DNA of 64,000 nt from Piscibacillus salipiscarius JCM 13188 (lineage in GTDB: Bacteria; Bacillota; Bacilli; Bacillales; Alkalibacillaceae). The stretch covers positions 32,658 through 96,657 of the forward strand of contig NZ_BBCD01000011.1 of assembly GCF_001311865.1 (NCBI RefSeq), given 5' to 3'. The translations under genes and the position numbers were made by a program. How positions within the stretch are numbered: position 1 is the stretch's first letter; every line of letters starts with the position of its first letter. Shown piece after piece: positions 1 to 8,297 of this stretch. Below the pieces are notes generated by a model that was not told where the DNA came from, did no database searches, and worked only from the letters and a program-made list of their open reading frames with translations.

Positions 1-735
1 TTTATTAATTTCATCTACACTTGCTGATGCTCGATTAGATTCTTCTTTGTAAGTAAAACCTTTTTGTTGCGGTACAATAGCAAACGTCTTTTTCTTAACA
101 GCTTCATACATACGGTTAATGAAATTTTGCAATTTAGTGGATGTATCTTTATCTTTCGCGTGAGCACTTTCAGTATCTACTGTTGCTCGAATTTGGTTGT
201 TGTGCAATTGAAATTCAAGCATTCGACCAAACAATTCACCATAATCAGCATATAAACTATTAATTAATCGTGATAGATCTTCATTGTTGTAGGGAATGTA
301 GATTACATCACTAGATAAAAATGTACGACGAAAAGTATAGTTTTTTACGGTTACTTCTCTAAACACATCATCCATCATCGCATATTCAGTTCGGCTGAAA
401 TCATCTGCAATTAATAGATCATCAGAATCTGTTTTAATGATCAATACTTCATTATCGTGAATAAGTTTGTAAACAAACATATCCCAAAATTCACTGGCCG
501 ACTGATTTCGGTTGGGCTTCACATTCATTCGGTAGTAAAATTCATCATGCTGAACAATACCTTTTTTCTTAATTCGAAATTCTGACTGACTAATCGTTCT
601 TGCAATTAAATTAACGCATGTTGCTATGGCTAGTTTTTTGTAATAAATACGATCAGAAGTATCTTCTAATAAATCGATATCATACATGAAATCAATCTCA
701 TCATAATTCTTAGTAAAAATATCTAATAAACCCAA
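1..735 (-). CDS. Phage portal protein, N-terminal part (runs off the window)
   Basis: An open frame of 245 codons begins with TTG at 735, preceded by a GGGGGTGAT ribosome binding site, and stays open to the window edge, so the C-terminal part is missing. It begins MGLLDIF and includes a segment near residues 45-100 typical of portal proteins (NLIARTISQSEFRIK, later SEFWDMFVYKL). Portal proteins form the dodecameric ring through which DNA enters the capsid. The position right after the large terminase is the normal siphovirus order (HNH, TerS, TerL, portal). The family call rests on context and on recognition of the sequence, not on a search. Confidence 0.8.
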   Translation of the reverse strand, partial: MGLLDIFTKNYDEIDFMYDIDLLEDTSDRIYYKKLAIATCVNLIARTISQSEFRIKKKGIVQHDEFYYRMNVKPNRNQSASEFWDMFVYKLIHDNEVLIIKTDSDDLLIADDFSRTEYAMMDDVFREVTVKNYTFRRTFLSSDVIYIPYNNEDLSRLINSLYADYGELFGRMLEFQLHNNQIRATVDTESAHAKDKDTSTKLQNFINRMYEAVKKKTFAIVPQQKGFTYKEESNRASASVDEINK

Positions 736-749
736 ATAGTATCACCCCC

Positions 750-2394
750 TTAAAAGGCTATCTCATCTAAGAAAAAATCTTCTTCCTCTTCCAAAACGTT
801 ATCTGCTTCAAATAAAGCATGAATAAACGCTTGAAATCCATCTGTTTTACGTCTAACTTCATCTTTTTTCAAATACTCCTTGTTTCCATCTTTCTTGATT
901 TTGACGTAAACATTATTCGTATACCAACGCATTAGCGGGTTATCATCAAAAATTATATTGTGGTTAGCAAATATCGTTTCGACTCGTGGAGCCAATTTAC
1001 TGTGAATGGCTTTAGGATTCCGAATATAAATAAGTTCAAATCCTTCTGCCTCTAAAGCCGTCTTGACCAAATCTAACCTGAATGTATCAGCCACAATTCG
1101 ATTCACTCCGTAATGCTCACGCATTTCTAAAAACCAATCAACTATATGTTTAATATTAATAACTGGCTCATCAACAATCGTTAAGAACCCTTCTTTTTCC
1201 CAATCATAAATAGGTGGTCTCAATTCAACGGAATCCAAAAATCCTTTACGTATAAATGAGTGTGTTTTCCATACGTAGTCATCACCTACTTTGAATAACA
1301 AACCTACAGCTGCAAAGTCTCTTATAGATGCAAAGTCTAACCCACCAACCGCTGTACGATGGTTTAAATCTGGAAAAGGCCTGTTGGTTGCTTCTATTTC
1401 TTCCCAGGTAGCAACTGAAGTGGTTAGATCCGTAGCTGGCGTATTCATACGTTTAGTCATAAATTTGATTCTTGCAGATGGTTTCGAGTTCCCCAAGCTG
1501 ATATACTGTCTTTTAACGACTCTAAATAACTCTTTAGCATAATCGCTCATCGGTGGATGAAACATAGGATTAGCTTTTTGCCAATTCGTTTCATCGTCTA
1601 ACTCACTTTCTTCATCTAAACATGCCATAAAACAAGAGATGATCATCCGGAGCTTCACCACGTAACACTCGCTCAGCTCTCTCTTTTAAATCATCTAAGT
1701 AACCTCCACGAACAAACCCGTCTGTCGTAATAAAAAATTCTCTAGAATGTTTAACTTTACCTAAGCCAGATGAAAACACATCTACTATGGCTGAATCTTC
1801 ATATTCATGAACTTCATCATATATGACACAACCATCGCGTAGACTATCTTTGGTTTTGGCATTTGATGTATGGTATTTAAGAATACTTCCATTGGTTTTG
1901 CTCTCGATTTCTGACCTTGTATGGCGAAAAAGAGATTGTAATACTCCCTCTTTACCATCCTGTTCAATGACATCAAAAACTTCTTTATGAGATGTTTTGG
2001 CTTGGTCTTCACTATTGGCCACAATCGATACATTATATTTTTTGATGCCATGTAGATCACTAATAAAGAAATGAGTTAAAGTCGAAATAAGACCGTTTTT
2101 ACCAGCACCTCTTGCCATATATAAGAAGAACTGTTCAAAGAACGGATGATCCCCTTCTTTGTAGTATAAGAAAACAAATGCTGTTATGAACTTTTGATAA
2201 GGCTGTAACTTGAAATAATGTTTTTCAGTAAAAGCAATGTAACGTTCGTGTGTCACTTCATCGAAGTAGAGATCGTCTCGATTGAGGACGTACTTTTTTA
2301 AATAAGAAAACAAAAGGACCAAATACTTACTGACTTTAATTTTGCCAGCTTCGTATTGGTCCATATAATAATCTACATGTTTGTTTTTCAACAT
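750..2394 (-). CDS. terL: Phage terminase large subunit (TerL), split by one frameshift
   Basis: TerL packages phage DNA: an ATPase domain drives translocation and a C-terminal nuclease cuts concatemers. Two minus-strand frames (2394-1612 and 1661-750) make one protein of about 548 residues. The first has the ATPase region with a Walker-A-like ARGAGKN and a Walker B region ending IYDEVHEYED. The second has the nuclease region, with acidic residues in GGLDFASIRD and VADTFRLD. The switch falls near 1625, between FYG and LDEESELDD, a stretch that is contiguous in related terminases. Start ATG at 2394 lies two bases after the TerS stop. I treat the break as an indel error of the same kind as in many other genes here. 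Confidence 0.88.
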
Positions 2395-2395
2395 T

Positions 2396-2725
2396 TTAAA
2401 TTAGATCACTCGTTGAATACTTAGGTTGATTGTCATTGTCCTCATCGATAAATTTAAAAGTTCTTTCGATATTTATAATTGCTGTATTGACTTTGCTCAT
2501 GTCATTTAACAGAGGATGGGACTTAATAAAAGTTTGACTCCCGTTTTTGATTGTGACCGATTCACCCTCATTTTTTACTTTGCGTTCCATTCGTCTGTAC
2601 ATCTCAATATGCTTTAAATACCTACCAACTTTTTCGACCTCAACTGGGTTAGTTGTATCTATACGTGACATCAGATAATGCTTGATTTTATCAGTGCTCA
2701 CATCGATCCTTAATTTGTTCGTCAC
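2396..2725 (-). CDS. Phage terminase small subunit, P27 family
   Basis: A 109-residue protein that should bind the packaging start site and recruit TerL. It overlaps the HNH gene by four bases (ATGA) and precedes terL by one base, so translation is probably coupled. The middle part reads KNGSQTFIKSHPLLNDMSKVN, matching the pattern of P27-type small terminases where a short peptide with HP precedes a coiled helix. Length is usual for the family (100-160 residues). Assignment depends on both the weak sequence pattern and the position between HNH and TerL. Confidence 0.75.
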   Translation of the reverse strand: MTNKLRIDVSTDKIKHYLMSRIDTTNPVEVEKVGRYLKHIEMYRRMERKVKNEGESVTIKNGSQTFIKSHPLLNDMSKVNTAIINIERTFKFIDEDNDNQPKYSTSDLI

Positions 2726-3180
2726 ACATGCCCACCCCCCTTACGTGTGAATTTGGTTAAAAATCTAGGAAGTCGATTCCCCCTGCACCGGTGCCCCCAG
2801 CAGCAAAACACCAAAATTTTTAGGCGGGGGGTATCACCATTTTCGTCTCCATCCCACTTTGTTGGCTTTCTCTTAAATTTAAATACAAAATGCCTTCCAT
2901 GCTTTTTGTTATGACATTTAACACAAAGTGTTTCGAGATTCTCTTCATCAAGCGCAAGCTCTGGATAATCTTCTAAATCTTTAATATGGTCAACTACTAG
3001 TTGTATCTTCTTTCGTTTAGCTTGTTCACTGTATTCATTAGTGTCTATCTTAACAAAGCCATTACGTTTACATTCCTGACATTCATAATTGTCACGTTGT
3101 TTGATATATAACCTCATTCGTTTCCAATCACGACTATCATAGAATTTGCGTTTTTGTTCTCTAGTTTTGTATTCAGTCAT
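2722..3180 (-). CDS. Phage HNH endonuclease next to terminase
   Basis: A 152-residue protein with a clear HNH nuclease core: two CxxC zinc ligands (CQEC near residue 35 and CVKC near residue 87), the catalytic VVDHIKDL and the closing CHNKKHGR. In cos-type phages an HNH protein is encoded beside the terminase and assists the specific end cleavage during packaging. The last 40 codons (after TKWDGDENGD) do not look like family sequence and cover a G/C-rich stretch near 2785-2850 that could be the cos region, so the natural C-terminus may be earlier and read-through may reflect an indel. Confidence 0.85.
   Translation of the reverse strand: MTEYKTREQKRKFYDSRDWKRMRLYIKQRDNYECQECKRNGFVKIDTNEYSEQAKRKKIQLVVDHIKDLEDYPELALDEENLETLCVKCHNKKHGRHFVFKFKRKPTKWDGDENGDTPRLKILVFCCWGHRCRGNRLPRFLTKFTRKGGGHV
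2785..2850. other. Candidate cohesive-end (cos) packaging site
   Basis: Between the HNH catalytic core and the small terminase lies an unusual stretch for this A/T-rich genome: on the minus strand GTGATACCCCCCGCC followed by an A/T run, then a GGGGGCACCGGTG block containing the palindrome CACCGGTG. HNH-terminase phages of Firmicutes commonly carry cos here. No cleavage position can be read from sequence alone. Confidence 0.3.
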
Positions 3181-3193
3181 TTATATCACCACA

Positions 3194-3220
3194 TAAAAAA
3201 GACACCCGATAGGATGCCTT
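3194..3220 (-). terminator. Rho-independent terminator
   Basis: On the minus strand GGCATCC-tatc-GGGTGTC is followed by six T. It lies just after the stop of the 86-residue gene at 3223 and would separate it from the HNH-terminase transcript. Confidence 0.65.
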
Positions 3221-3222
3221 CA

Positions 3223-3483
3223 TCAATTATCTAGTTTTTGACTAATTTCATCTAGTTTTCGGATAATGAGCCAATTCTGTGCAACTAAGCTTTCCAATTG
3301 TAATAATTTTGCTTGCTCTTTAGAATCCATCGTTAACATGCCTACAGTTGAAGCAATCTTAGCAGAATTACTCGAAATCTCTTGTATGATTTCCATATCC
3401 TTTTCGCTTAAATTGTCTAGGTGATACTTTTTCATATACTTTTCTCTTTTAGCTTCTTGCTTCTCTTCTTTAGATTTAAACAT
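3223..3483 (-). CDS. Small prophage protein, unknown function
   Basis: An 86-residue lysine- and glutamate-rich protein whose first 30 residues (KSKEEKQEAKREK) and last 25 residues are predicted helical or coiled-coil-like. Ribosome binding site TAGGGGGTAGGG precedes ATG at 3483. It is followed by a terminator, so it may form its own short transcript just before the packaging module. I do not recognise a family. Confidence 0.6.
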   Translation of the reverse strand: MFKSKEEKQEAKREKYMKKYHLDNLSEKDMEIIQEISSNSAKIASTVGMLTMDSKEQAKLLQLESLVAQNWLIIRKLDEISQKLDN

Positions 3484-3546
3484 TGAACCCTACCCCCTAT
3501 GCGTTTTATTGTTTTATTCGACAAAAGGGAGATATTTCCTTCAAAA

Positions 3547-3570
3547 TAAAAAGCACCACAGTGGGTGCTA
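3547..3570 (-). terminator. Rho-independent terminator
   Basis: Minus-strand hairpin GCACCCACTGTGGTGC followed by five T. It overlaps the stop codon of the 64-residue gene at 3568. Confidence 0.7.
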
Positions 3571-3762
3571 AATATTTTTGGAATTGTATTTTGATATATT
3601 TTCAAAAGCTTCTGCTAGTCTTGTATAATTTTGTCTACTGTCATTATGATGAAATTGATTAAAATTATAACCTGTTGTGACTTCTTTTAATAACATCTCT
3701 TTTAATTCTGCATTTGAATAACGCTCTAGTTGTTTAACATCAGATATTGCGTCAGTAGTCAT
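3568..3762 (-). CDS. Small prophage protein, unknown function
   Basis: A 64-residue polar protein starting MTTDAISD with a preceding GGAGG site, 12 bases after the end of the membrane-anchored gene at 3775, so probably co-transcribed with it. It ends inside a terminator. No recognised domain. Confidence 0.5.
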   Translation of the reverse strand: MTTDAISDVKQLERYSNAELKEMLLKEVTTGYNFNQFHHNDSRQNYTRLAEAFENISKYNSKNI

Positions 3763-3774
3763 GCAAATTCCTCC

Positions 3775-4424
3775 TTAAAATCCAATGGGTTTAACTTCAT
3801 CTTTCACTCCTAAATCAGAGAGCTTCTGATTCAAGGAATCTTGCTTCTTTTTAATATCGGATTCTTGTATTCGATGACTCCAAATTTTATATAATTTTAA
3901 CATATTATTATAGTAATTTGTACTCGAATCACTTTTTGATCTGTGTATACTTATTAATAAATGTTCTCTCTCTATAAAATCGCAAAATGTAGTTGCTATT
4001 GGAGAAAACACCATTTCTTCATCTGCTACCCCATGAACTAAACATGCGCTAAAATATTCTAACTGATTTAAGATATCAGTAAGTCCATTCTTCTCTTTTG
4101 TAAGTGCCTCGATTATCGCATCTTTTTCTATATTATCAATATCTACATGAAATTCACCATTAAATTTCACAGTATCAGTCTGTTTTATTTTACCCTTTAT
4201 TTTCTTTTGATATTCGTTTAAACTAGGCAGAAAAACTGTTGCGAAAATATACAGCATTTCCGTACTTTTTCTTGCTGCAGCCCTTTGATTTTTTATCGAA
4301 ATATCCTTCTTTAATAAATCAAATTGTTTAAGGCAATAAAAACCCCTATTAGTAACCCTACACCAGCCAACAAATAAAGCATTTCTAAAATTTCTTTAAC
4401 AACATTATAAATTGTTAACCACAT
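3775..4424 (-). CDS. Prophage membrane-anchored protein, unknown function, frameshifted
   Basis: The gene begins at ATG 4424 behind a GAGGAGGGGAAATT site. The first frame gives an N-terminal membrane segment (LLAGVGLLIGVFIAL) and then stops; restoring one A in a TTAAACAA run near 4328 joins it to a charged stretch (KKDISIKNQRAAARKS) and the 160-residue remainder. The whole is a short periplasm-facing N-terminus, one transmembrane helix and a soluble C-terminal domain of about 170 residues. Proteins of this layout occur in many Gram-positive prophages without a known role. Confidence 0.6.
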
Positions 4425-4532
4425 AATTTCCCCTCCTCAACCCAATCTATTCGACATATAAGTTAAAAATCCTGCAAAATTAACAGGAAAATCCAATTAA
4501 TTGATCGAAATTATCTTTGAGGAGGTGATAAA

Positions 4533-4721
4533 ATGAAAAAATATATTATTAACCATGGATCCGGAAAGGAAATCCATAGACGCGATCATTTAACTCGTAA
4601 CTGTCAAGTGGATGAAATTATCAAGAAAGAAGAAACTGATGACTACAACTATGTTTACCGATTATTACAAAATGGTTATAACGGTTGTTATTGGTGTTAT
4701 CGTAGTCAACATACTGGATAA
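4533..4721 (+). CDS. Small basic protein on the strand opposite to the phage operon
   Basis: A 62-residue protein behind a very strong GAGGAGGTGATAAA site. It contains HRRDHLTRNC near the middle and ends with CYWCYRS, giving three cysteines and several histidines that could bind metal. It is transcribed against the surrounding lytic genes. No family recognised. A weak inverted repeat with T-run follows at about 4733-4764. Confidence 0.55.
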   Translation: MKKYIINHGSGKEIHRRDHLTRNCQVDEIIKKEETDDYNYVYRLLQNGYNGCYWCYRSQHTG

Positions 4722-4760
4722 TCCAACAAATGAAGGGGAGTTACAGCTCCTCTTCTCCTT

Positions 4761-5168
4761 TTAGAGTACACCTTGCCTTTCTGATAAAGTAATATTATCT
4801 CGATGCCACTCTTCACATTCCTGCATGGTAATACAACCTGTTTTAAGTTGCATCTGCCATACCCCTCCATTTTCTCCGTCGCATAAAAATAAGGATATGG
4901 TTTATACCCTAAGTTTATAGCCAATTCAACGCTTTTTCTTTAATCAAAGTTATCGGAGGATCGTGATGCGTTTTCCATTTACCAAATTTGTTTTCATATT
5001 CTACTATTTGACCTGCCTTACCATGACCGCAACAGCAACCTAATGTAATAACACCTTGATTATTAAGTTTTTGTATTTCATCAGCTATACAAGCATCTAC
5101 ATTCACAATATTATTAGTTTGATCTGGGTTAATTACTTTTACTTTTTATAAACACCATGTAAACACAT
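4761..5168 (-). CDS. Prophage protein with CCCGHG motif, three frameshifts
   Basis: A reading of about 136 residues can be assembled from 5168 to 4761 when three homopolymer runs are each lengthened by one base (near 5153-5157, 4922 and 4861). It begins MCLHGVYKK behind GAGGTG, then ITLGCCCGHGKAG near residue 50, a THHDPPITL segment, LGYKPYPYFYA, and a C-terminus with WQMQLKTGCIT. I recall this pattern from small conserved proteins in Bacillus phages; the cysteines and histidines suggest a metal site, but function is unknown. Confidence 0.55.
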
Positions 5169-5310
5169 ATAATCACCTCAGTATAAGTCTTTTCAATTAT
5201 TCTTATGTCCATACCATATAATGAAGACATCATAAATGAATGTTTATCAATATTACCCAGCTGACAGTTTAAACAGGACAATCAATTTATTAACAAAAGG
5301 AGGTGATTAC

Positions 5311-5449
5311 ATGAAACACTACAGGTCAAATATGTGTCAGTTGGGCATCTAGTAAGCAATATTCAATTTACTGGTGCTATGAAATCCTGCCGCTCCGTCC
5401 TGCCTCCGATTGTACACAAATCGCTATTAACCTGTCATTTTTTGTGTAG
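5311..5449 (+). CDS. Possible small protein, opposite strand, frameshifted
   Basis: A strong AAAGGAGGTGATTAC site precedes ATG at 5311, but the frame closes after 13 codons. With one indel near the fifth codon it continues as TGQICVSWASSKQYSIYWCYE to a stop at 5449, ending in a WCYE that recalls the CYWCYRS end of the neighbouring plus-strand gene at 4533. The two may be related small proteins. It overlaps the 3' end of the late-regulator gene. Confidence 0.3.
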
Positions 5450-5987
5450 ATTGTGCATTCTGTGAAATCTTTTCCACGATTGAATCTTTAATGTTATAGA
5501 TGTGCCTTCTTGATAATCCCATGTGATGACCAATCGCACTCATGCTTAAACCATCTAACATGCATTCTAAGACCGCTTTCTCTCTTGGATCTTGGATGAC
5601 ATGGATATTATTTTGTATGAATAGAACCTTGCGTTCTAATTTCTGAACCCATTTACTTTTCTTGTCACGTCTAATCACTTCTTTGGCAACAGGATCACTA
5701 GTATTTCCTTTTGGTTTAGGCATAGTAGATTCTATTCCAGATTGGGCAACAACATTTCCTCCGACTACTTGTAATAAATCTCTCTGTCTCTTAATCTCAT
5801 TTAACATCCAGTTATAATCTCTAAGCGCACTCTCAATCTGTTTTTGTTCACCTTTCCACCCCGCCCCTTCTTTCCCTAACTCTTTATAATAGTTACTGGG
5901 CTTGACCGGTTGCTGTACACCCGTTCGTTTATCTCTTCTGTGAGGATGAACCTTGAAGATAATTGTGTACTTCATCTTTTTCATCAT
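5427..5987 (-). CDS. Phage late-gene transcriptional regulator (RinA/ArpU or sigma-like)
   Basis: A protein of about 186 residues; the start at 5987 is chosen because AAGGGGG lies just upstream. The C-terminal 60 residues (REKAVLECMLDGLSMSAIG, then LSRRHIYNIKD) form a helix-turn-helix like sigma-70 region 4. Proteins of this layout sit at the end of the phage early region and activate late genes (packaging and morphogenesis), which lie immediately downstream here. Middle part is basic and coiled. Exact family (RinA, ArpU or sigma-like) cannot be fixed by eye. Confidence 0.65.
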   Translation of the reverse strand: MMKKMKYTIIFKVHPHRRDKRTGVQQPVKPSNYYKELGKEGAGWKGEQKQIESALRDYNWMLNEIKRQRDLLQVVGGNVVAQSGIESTMPKPKGNTSDPVAKEVIRRDKKSKWVQKLERKVLFIQNNIHVIQDPREKAVLECMLDGLSMSAIGHHMGLSRRHIYNIKDSIVEKISQNAQSTQKMTG

Positions 5988-6003
5988 TAACCCCCTTGAT
6001 AAA

Positions 6004-6059
6004 TAAAAAAGGACACCAATCAAGCAGCTGCGTGTGCAACTTACTTAATCAGTGTCCTC
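6004..6059 (-). terminator. Rho-independent terminator with long loop
   Basis: On the minus strand AGGACAC and GTGTCCT pair around a 30-base loop that itself contains GCAGCTGC, followed by six T. It ends the transcript of the 296-residue gene at 6085. Confidence 0.6.
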
Positions 6060-6084
6060 CAGTTGGCTGGTAGAACTACATCCC

Positions 6085-6975
6085 TCAATCATTTTTAGAC
6101 GGATAAACTTTTACAATTCTTAATTTGTTAATAGATTTCTTTAATGTGTTTGGATTAAATGCTGACTCTTTTAGTGCTGAAAATTCGCCTTTTTCATCAA
6201 AGAACTCTTTTACCTCTCGACTTCTTTTATCAAGAAATTCGAACGAGTATTCTCCCGTTGGTATATCCTTCGAATCTAATACTTCTAATTTTCCACTATT
6301 TTTATTTGCATCTGCATTAAAAATTTTCCCAATAAATTCTATCGGTTCTTCTTCAATTATATTTTTGTTTTGTAAAAGCATTTTTTCTTCAACTCCAATT
6401 TTTATTAAATTCGAAGAGCTTTTATAATCACTAAATTCGGCCTTTTCAAAGGTTTTATCTTTTTCATCAATTAAATTAGCCATTTTTTTGTAAGTTGGGT
6501 AAGTTTCAACGGCAGTTGTAACAACATCTGGATGTGTGTTGATAAGTAAATCACCTTTTACATTGTATACATTAACGTCCCCTGTATTGTTATTTTCCAT
6601 ATATATTTCTTCTCCTCGTTGATTTGCCTGGAAAATTACTTTAAGATAATCAAAGCTTTCTTTAGCAATCTTCCATATGTTTTCTGCAGTCAAAGAAGTA
6701 ACTATTGGTAGTAATGATGGGTAAACATGAGAAACAGTTATCACAAAATCTGCTTCAAATGAACCAGGCTTAATATTAAAAACCTTTATTTTTAAATCTT
6801 CTCTTCTATTTCTAGACATATACTTTTCGTCTTTTAATGTTAAATAAGTTTTTTCAATCAACTGATGGAACACTTCCATACTTTGCGATAGATAGTATAA
6901 GTCATAACCATCTTCAACATTCAGATCAGAACCAGATATTTTAAAATTTACTCTTTCGTTAATTTCCTGACTCAA
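6085..6975 (-). CDS. Prophage accessory protein, unknown function
   Basis: A 296-residue intact frame, the longest unassigned gene in the prophage early region. Residues 1-95 look like a compact alpha/beta domain (NFKISGSDLN, then REDLKIKVFNIKPGSFEADF). A hydrophobic stretch near 85-110 (YPSLLPIVTSLTAENIWKI) is followed by a central MENNNTGDVNVYNVKGDL linker and a C-terminal beta-rich half ending INKLRIVKVYPS. The gene starts four bases inside the XtrA-like gene (ATGA overlap) and has its own terminator. I do not recognise the family. A regulatory or defence cargo role is possible but unsupported. Confidence 0.7.
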   Translation of the reverse strand: MSQEINERVNFKISGSDLNVEDGYDLYYLSQSMEVFHQLIEKTYLTLKDEKYMSRNRREDLKIKVFNIKPGSFEADFVITVSHVYPSLLPIVTSLTAENIWKIAKESFDYLKVIFQANQRGEEIYMENNNTGDVNVYNVKGDLLINTHPDVVTTAVETYPTYKKMANLIDEKDKTFEKAEFSDYKSSSNLIKIGVEEKMLLQNKNIIEEEPIEFIGKIFNADANKNSGKLEVLDSKDIPTGEYSFEFLDKRSREVKEFFDEKGEFSALKESAFNPNTLKKSINKLRIVKVYPSKND

Positions 6976-7169
6976 AACTCTTCCCCCTCATCAAACTTAA
7001 CCCTTTTCACCTTCCCTTGGTGAGTAATCACTTTTGTCTCTCCATGAGAAGGTAACTTTGTAATTTTTGCTTTTCCATTACTGTATACGACGCAAAAAGG
7101 CTCGTTCCCTTCAATATCTATCAAAATTTGTCGATTTTTCATATCTACTGGTATTGGTTTTAATCGCAT
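6972..7169 (-). CDS. xtrA: XtrA/YqaO-like phage protein
   Basis: A 65-residue protein beginning MRLKPIPVDM, with FCVVYSNGKAKITKLP and GETKVITHQGKVKRV. These match the pattern of XtrA of the PBSX prophage and YqaO of the skin element in Bacillus subtilis, small proteins of unknown function in the early-late transition region. It is preceded by AGGGGGCGTAG and overlaps the next gene by four bases. Confidence 0.7.
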   Translation of the reverse strand: MRLKPIPVDMKNRQILIDIEGNEPFCVVYSNGKAKITKLPSHGETKVITHQGKVKRVKFDEGEEF

Positions 7170-7348
7170 GAGCTACGCCCCCTATGTTAAAATAACGTTG
7201 AGACAAGTTATATTTTTGGGAGCGCTAAGCTCCTTTTTTATGTCAATATGTCAATCAGAACATAAATCATAGTGATGATTGTAATAACACTCAGCGTACA
7301 AACGATTCCAAACATCACAAAAGATTTTTTCAATCATATCACTCCATT

Positions 7349-7789
7349 CAGAAAGGTAAATCATCATCTTGAAGATCTACTGGCTACCCTTCGTTATCTA
7401 ATACGTTTTTATTTGATTTATTTTGATTTAAACTTGCATTTTGCTGTTTGTTAGACTTAGATTCCTCAGACGTTTACTCTCTAAAAACTGTACGCTTTCA
7501 GCGACAACTTCAGTAACAAAACTCTCTTACCATCTTGTCCTTCAAAACTACGCGTTTGGATTCTTCCGTCTATTCCAATCATAGAACCTTTTTTCATATA
7601 GTTTACTAGATTCTCAGCTTGCTTACGCCAGATTACGCAGTTTATAAAGTCAGCTTCTCGTTCTCCCTGTTGATTTGAGAATGGTCTATTAACGGCTACG
7701 GTAAAATTAGCAACAGCTGTACCGTTAGGTGTGTAACTGAGTTCTGGGTCCTTTGTTAATCTCCCAACTAAAACAACTCTATTTAACAT
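7349..7789 (-). CDS. ssb: Phage single-stranded DNA-binding protein, frameshifted
   Basis: The N-terminal OB fold is clear: [27 protein letters not shown] and [14 protein letters not shown]. After GKRV the frame shifts by one base; the other frame reads [12 protein letters not shown], then a Q/N-rich linker and the acidic tip DDDLPF used by SSB to recruit partner proteins. Total length would be about 146 residues. Besides two frame changes (near 7508 and 7468) there is an in-frame TAG eleven codons before the end, at about 7388, which is not explained by homopolymer error. SSB acts in phage replication and RecT-type recombination. Confidence 0.85.
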
Positions 7790-7799
7790 TAGTCTTTAC

Positions 7800-8113
7800 T
7801 CACCTCTTTACATGATTACGATAACCTTTAATCCGCTCTCTTCGCTTTTCGCGCAGCTCATTAGCCTGTTTTAAAATAAAAGAGTCGCATTCCTCATCTG
7901 GAATTTCACGATCAAGCAGTGCGTTAATAATTCTTGAGCGAATATCTAGTCTGTATGGAAAATTCATTTGGTATCTAGTAAGCCATTCTTTATTAATTTC
8001 AGGTAATAGTTTTGTTGTTTTTGTGCTATCAACAACAATTGACGTTCTGCTAGATTGTGAAATGGAATGTCTTTAGTTCTCATTTTACTTTCCTCACTTT
8101 CACTATTTTCCAT
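7800..8113 (-). CDS. Small prophage protein, unknown function, frameshifted
   Basis: Frame one starts MENSESEESKMRTKDIPF at 8113; frame two supplies NKEWLTRYQMNFPYRLD and a charged helix ending KRRERIKGYRNHVKR before the stop at 7800, 10 bases before ssb. The join must lie near 8010. About 104 residues in total, mostly helical. No family recognised. Confidence 0.5.
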
Positions 8114-8156
8114 GTACTTAGTCCTAGTTCATTAGTTCTAAATAAACTCGAATTTA

Positions 8157-8258
8157 TTAAGCCCTGTGTCTCAAAAATTTCCGCCAGCAGTCTTCACACA
8201 AGTTTCCTCCTGCAAAATTAGCACGCTTTGTTTTACATTCAACACACTTTTTCACCAA
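8157..8258 (-). CDS. Small zinc-ribbon protein
   Basis: A 33-residue protein behind AGGAGGCGAAC; TTG at 8258 or the following GTG is the start. It carries CVEC and CEDC pairs 16 residues apart, the pattern of a small zinc ribbon, in VKKCVECKTKRANFAGG. Short phage proteins of this sort are common; function unknown. Confidence 0.55.
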   Translation of the reverse strand: MVKKCVECKTKRANFAGGNLCEDCWRKFLRHRA

Positions 8259-8297
8259 TGTTCGCCTCCTAATATAATTAAAGGGAAGCAGCAACCA

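Noticed and set aside
7205..7245. Terminator GGGAGC-gctaa-GCTCC-TTTTTT on the plus strand
   Set aside because: Good hairpin, but no plus-strand gene ends there; it may only block antisense transcription and is not listed.
7272..7454. Plus-strand 60-codon frame
   Set aside because: It covers the C-terminal linker and tip codons of ssb on the other strand, has no ribosome site and a low-complexity sequence.
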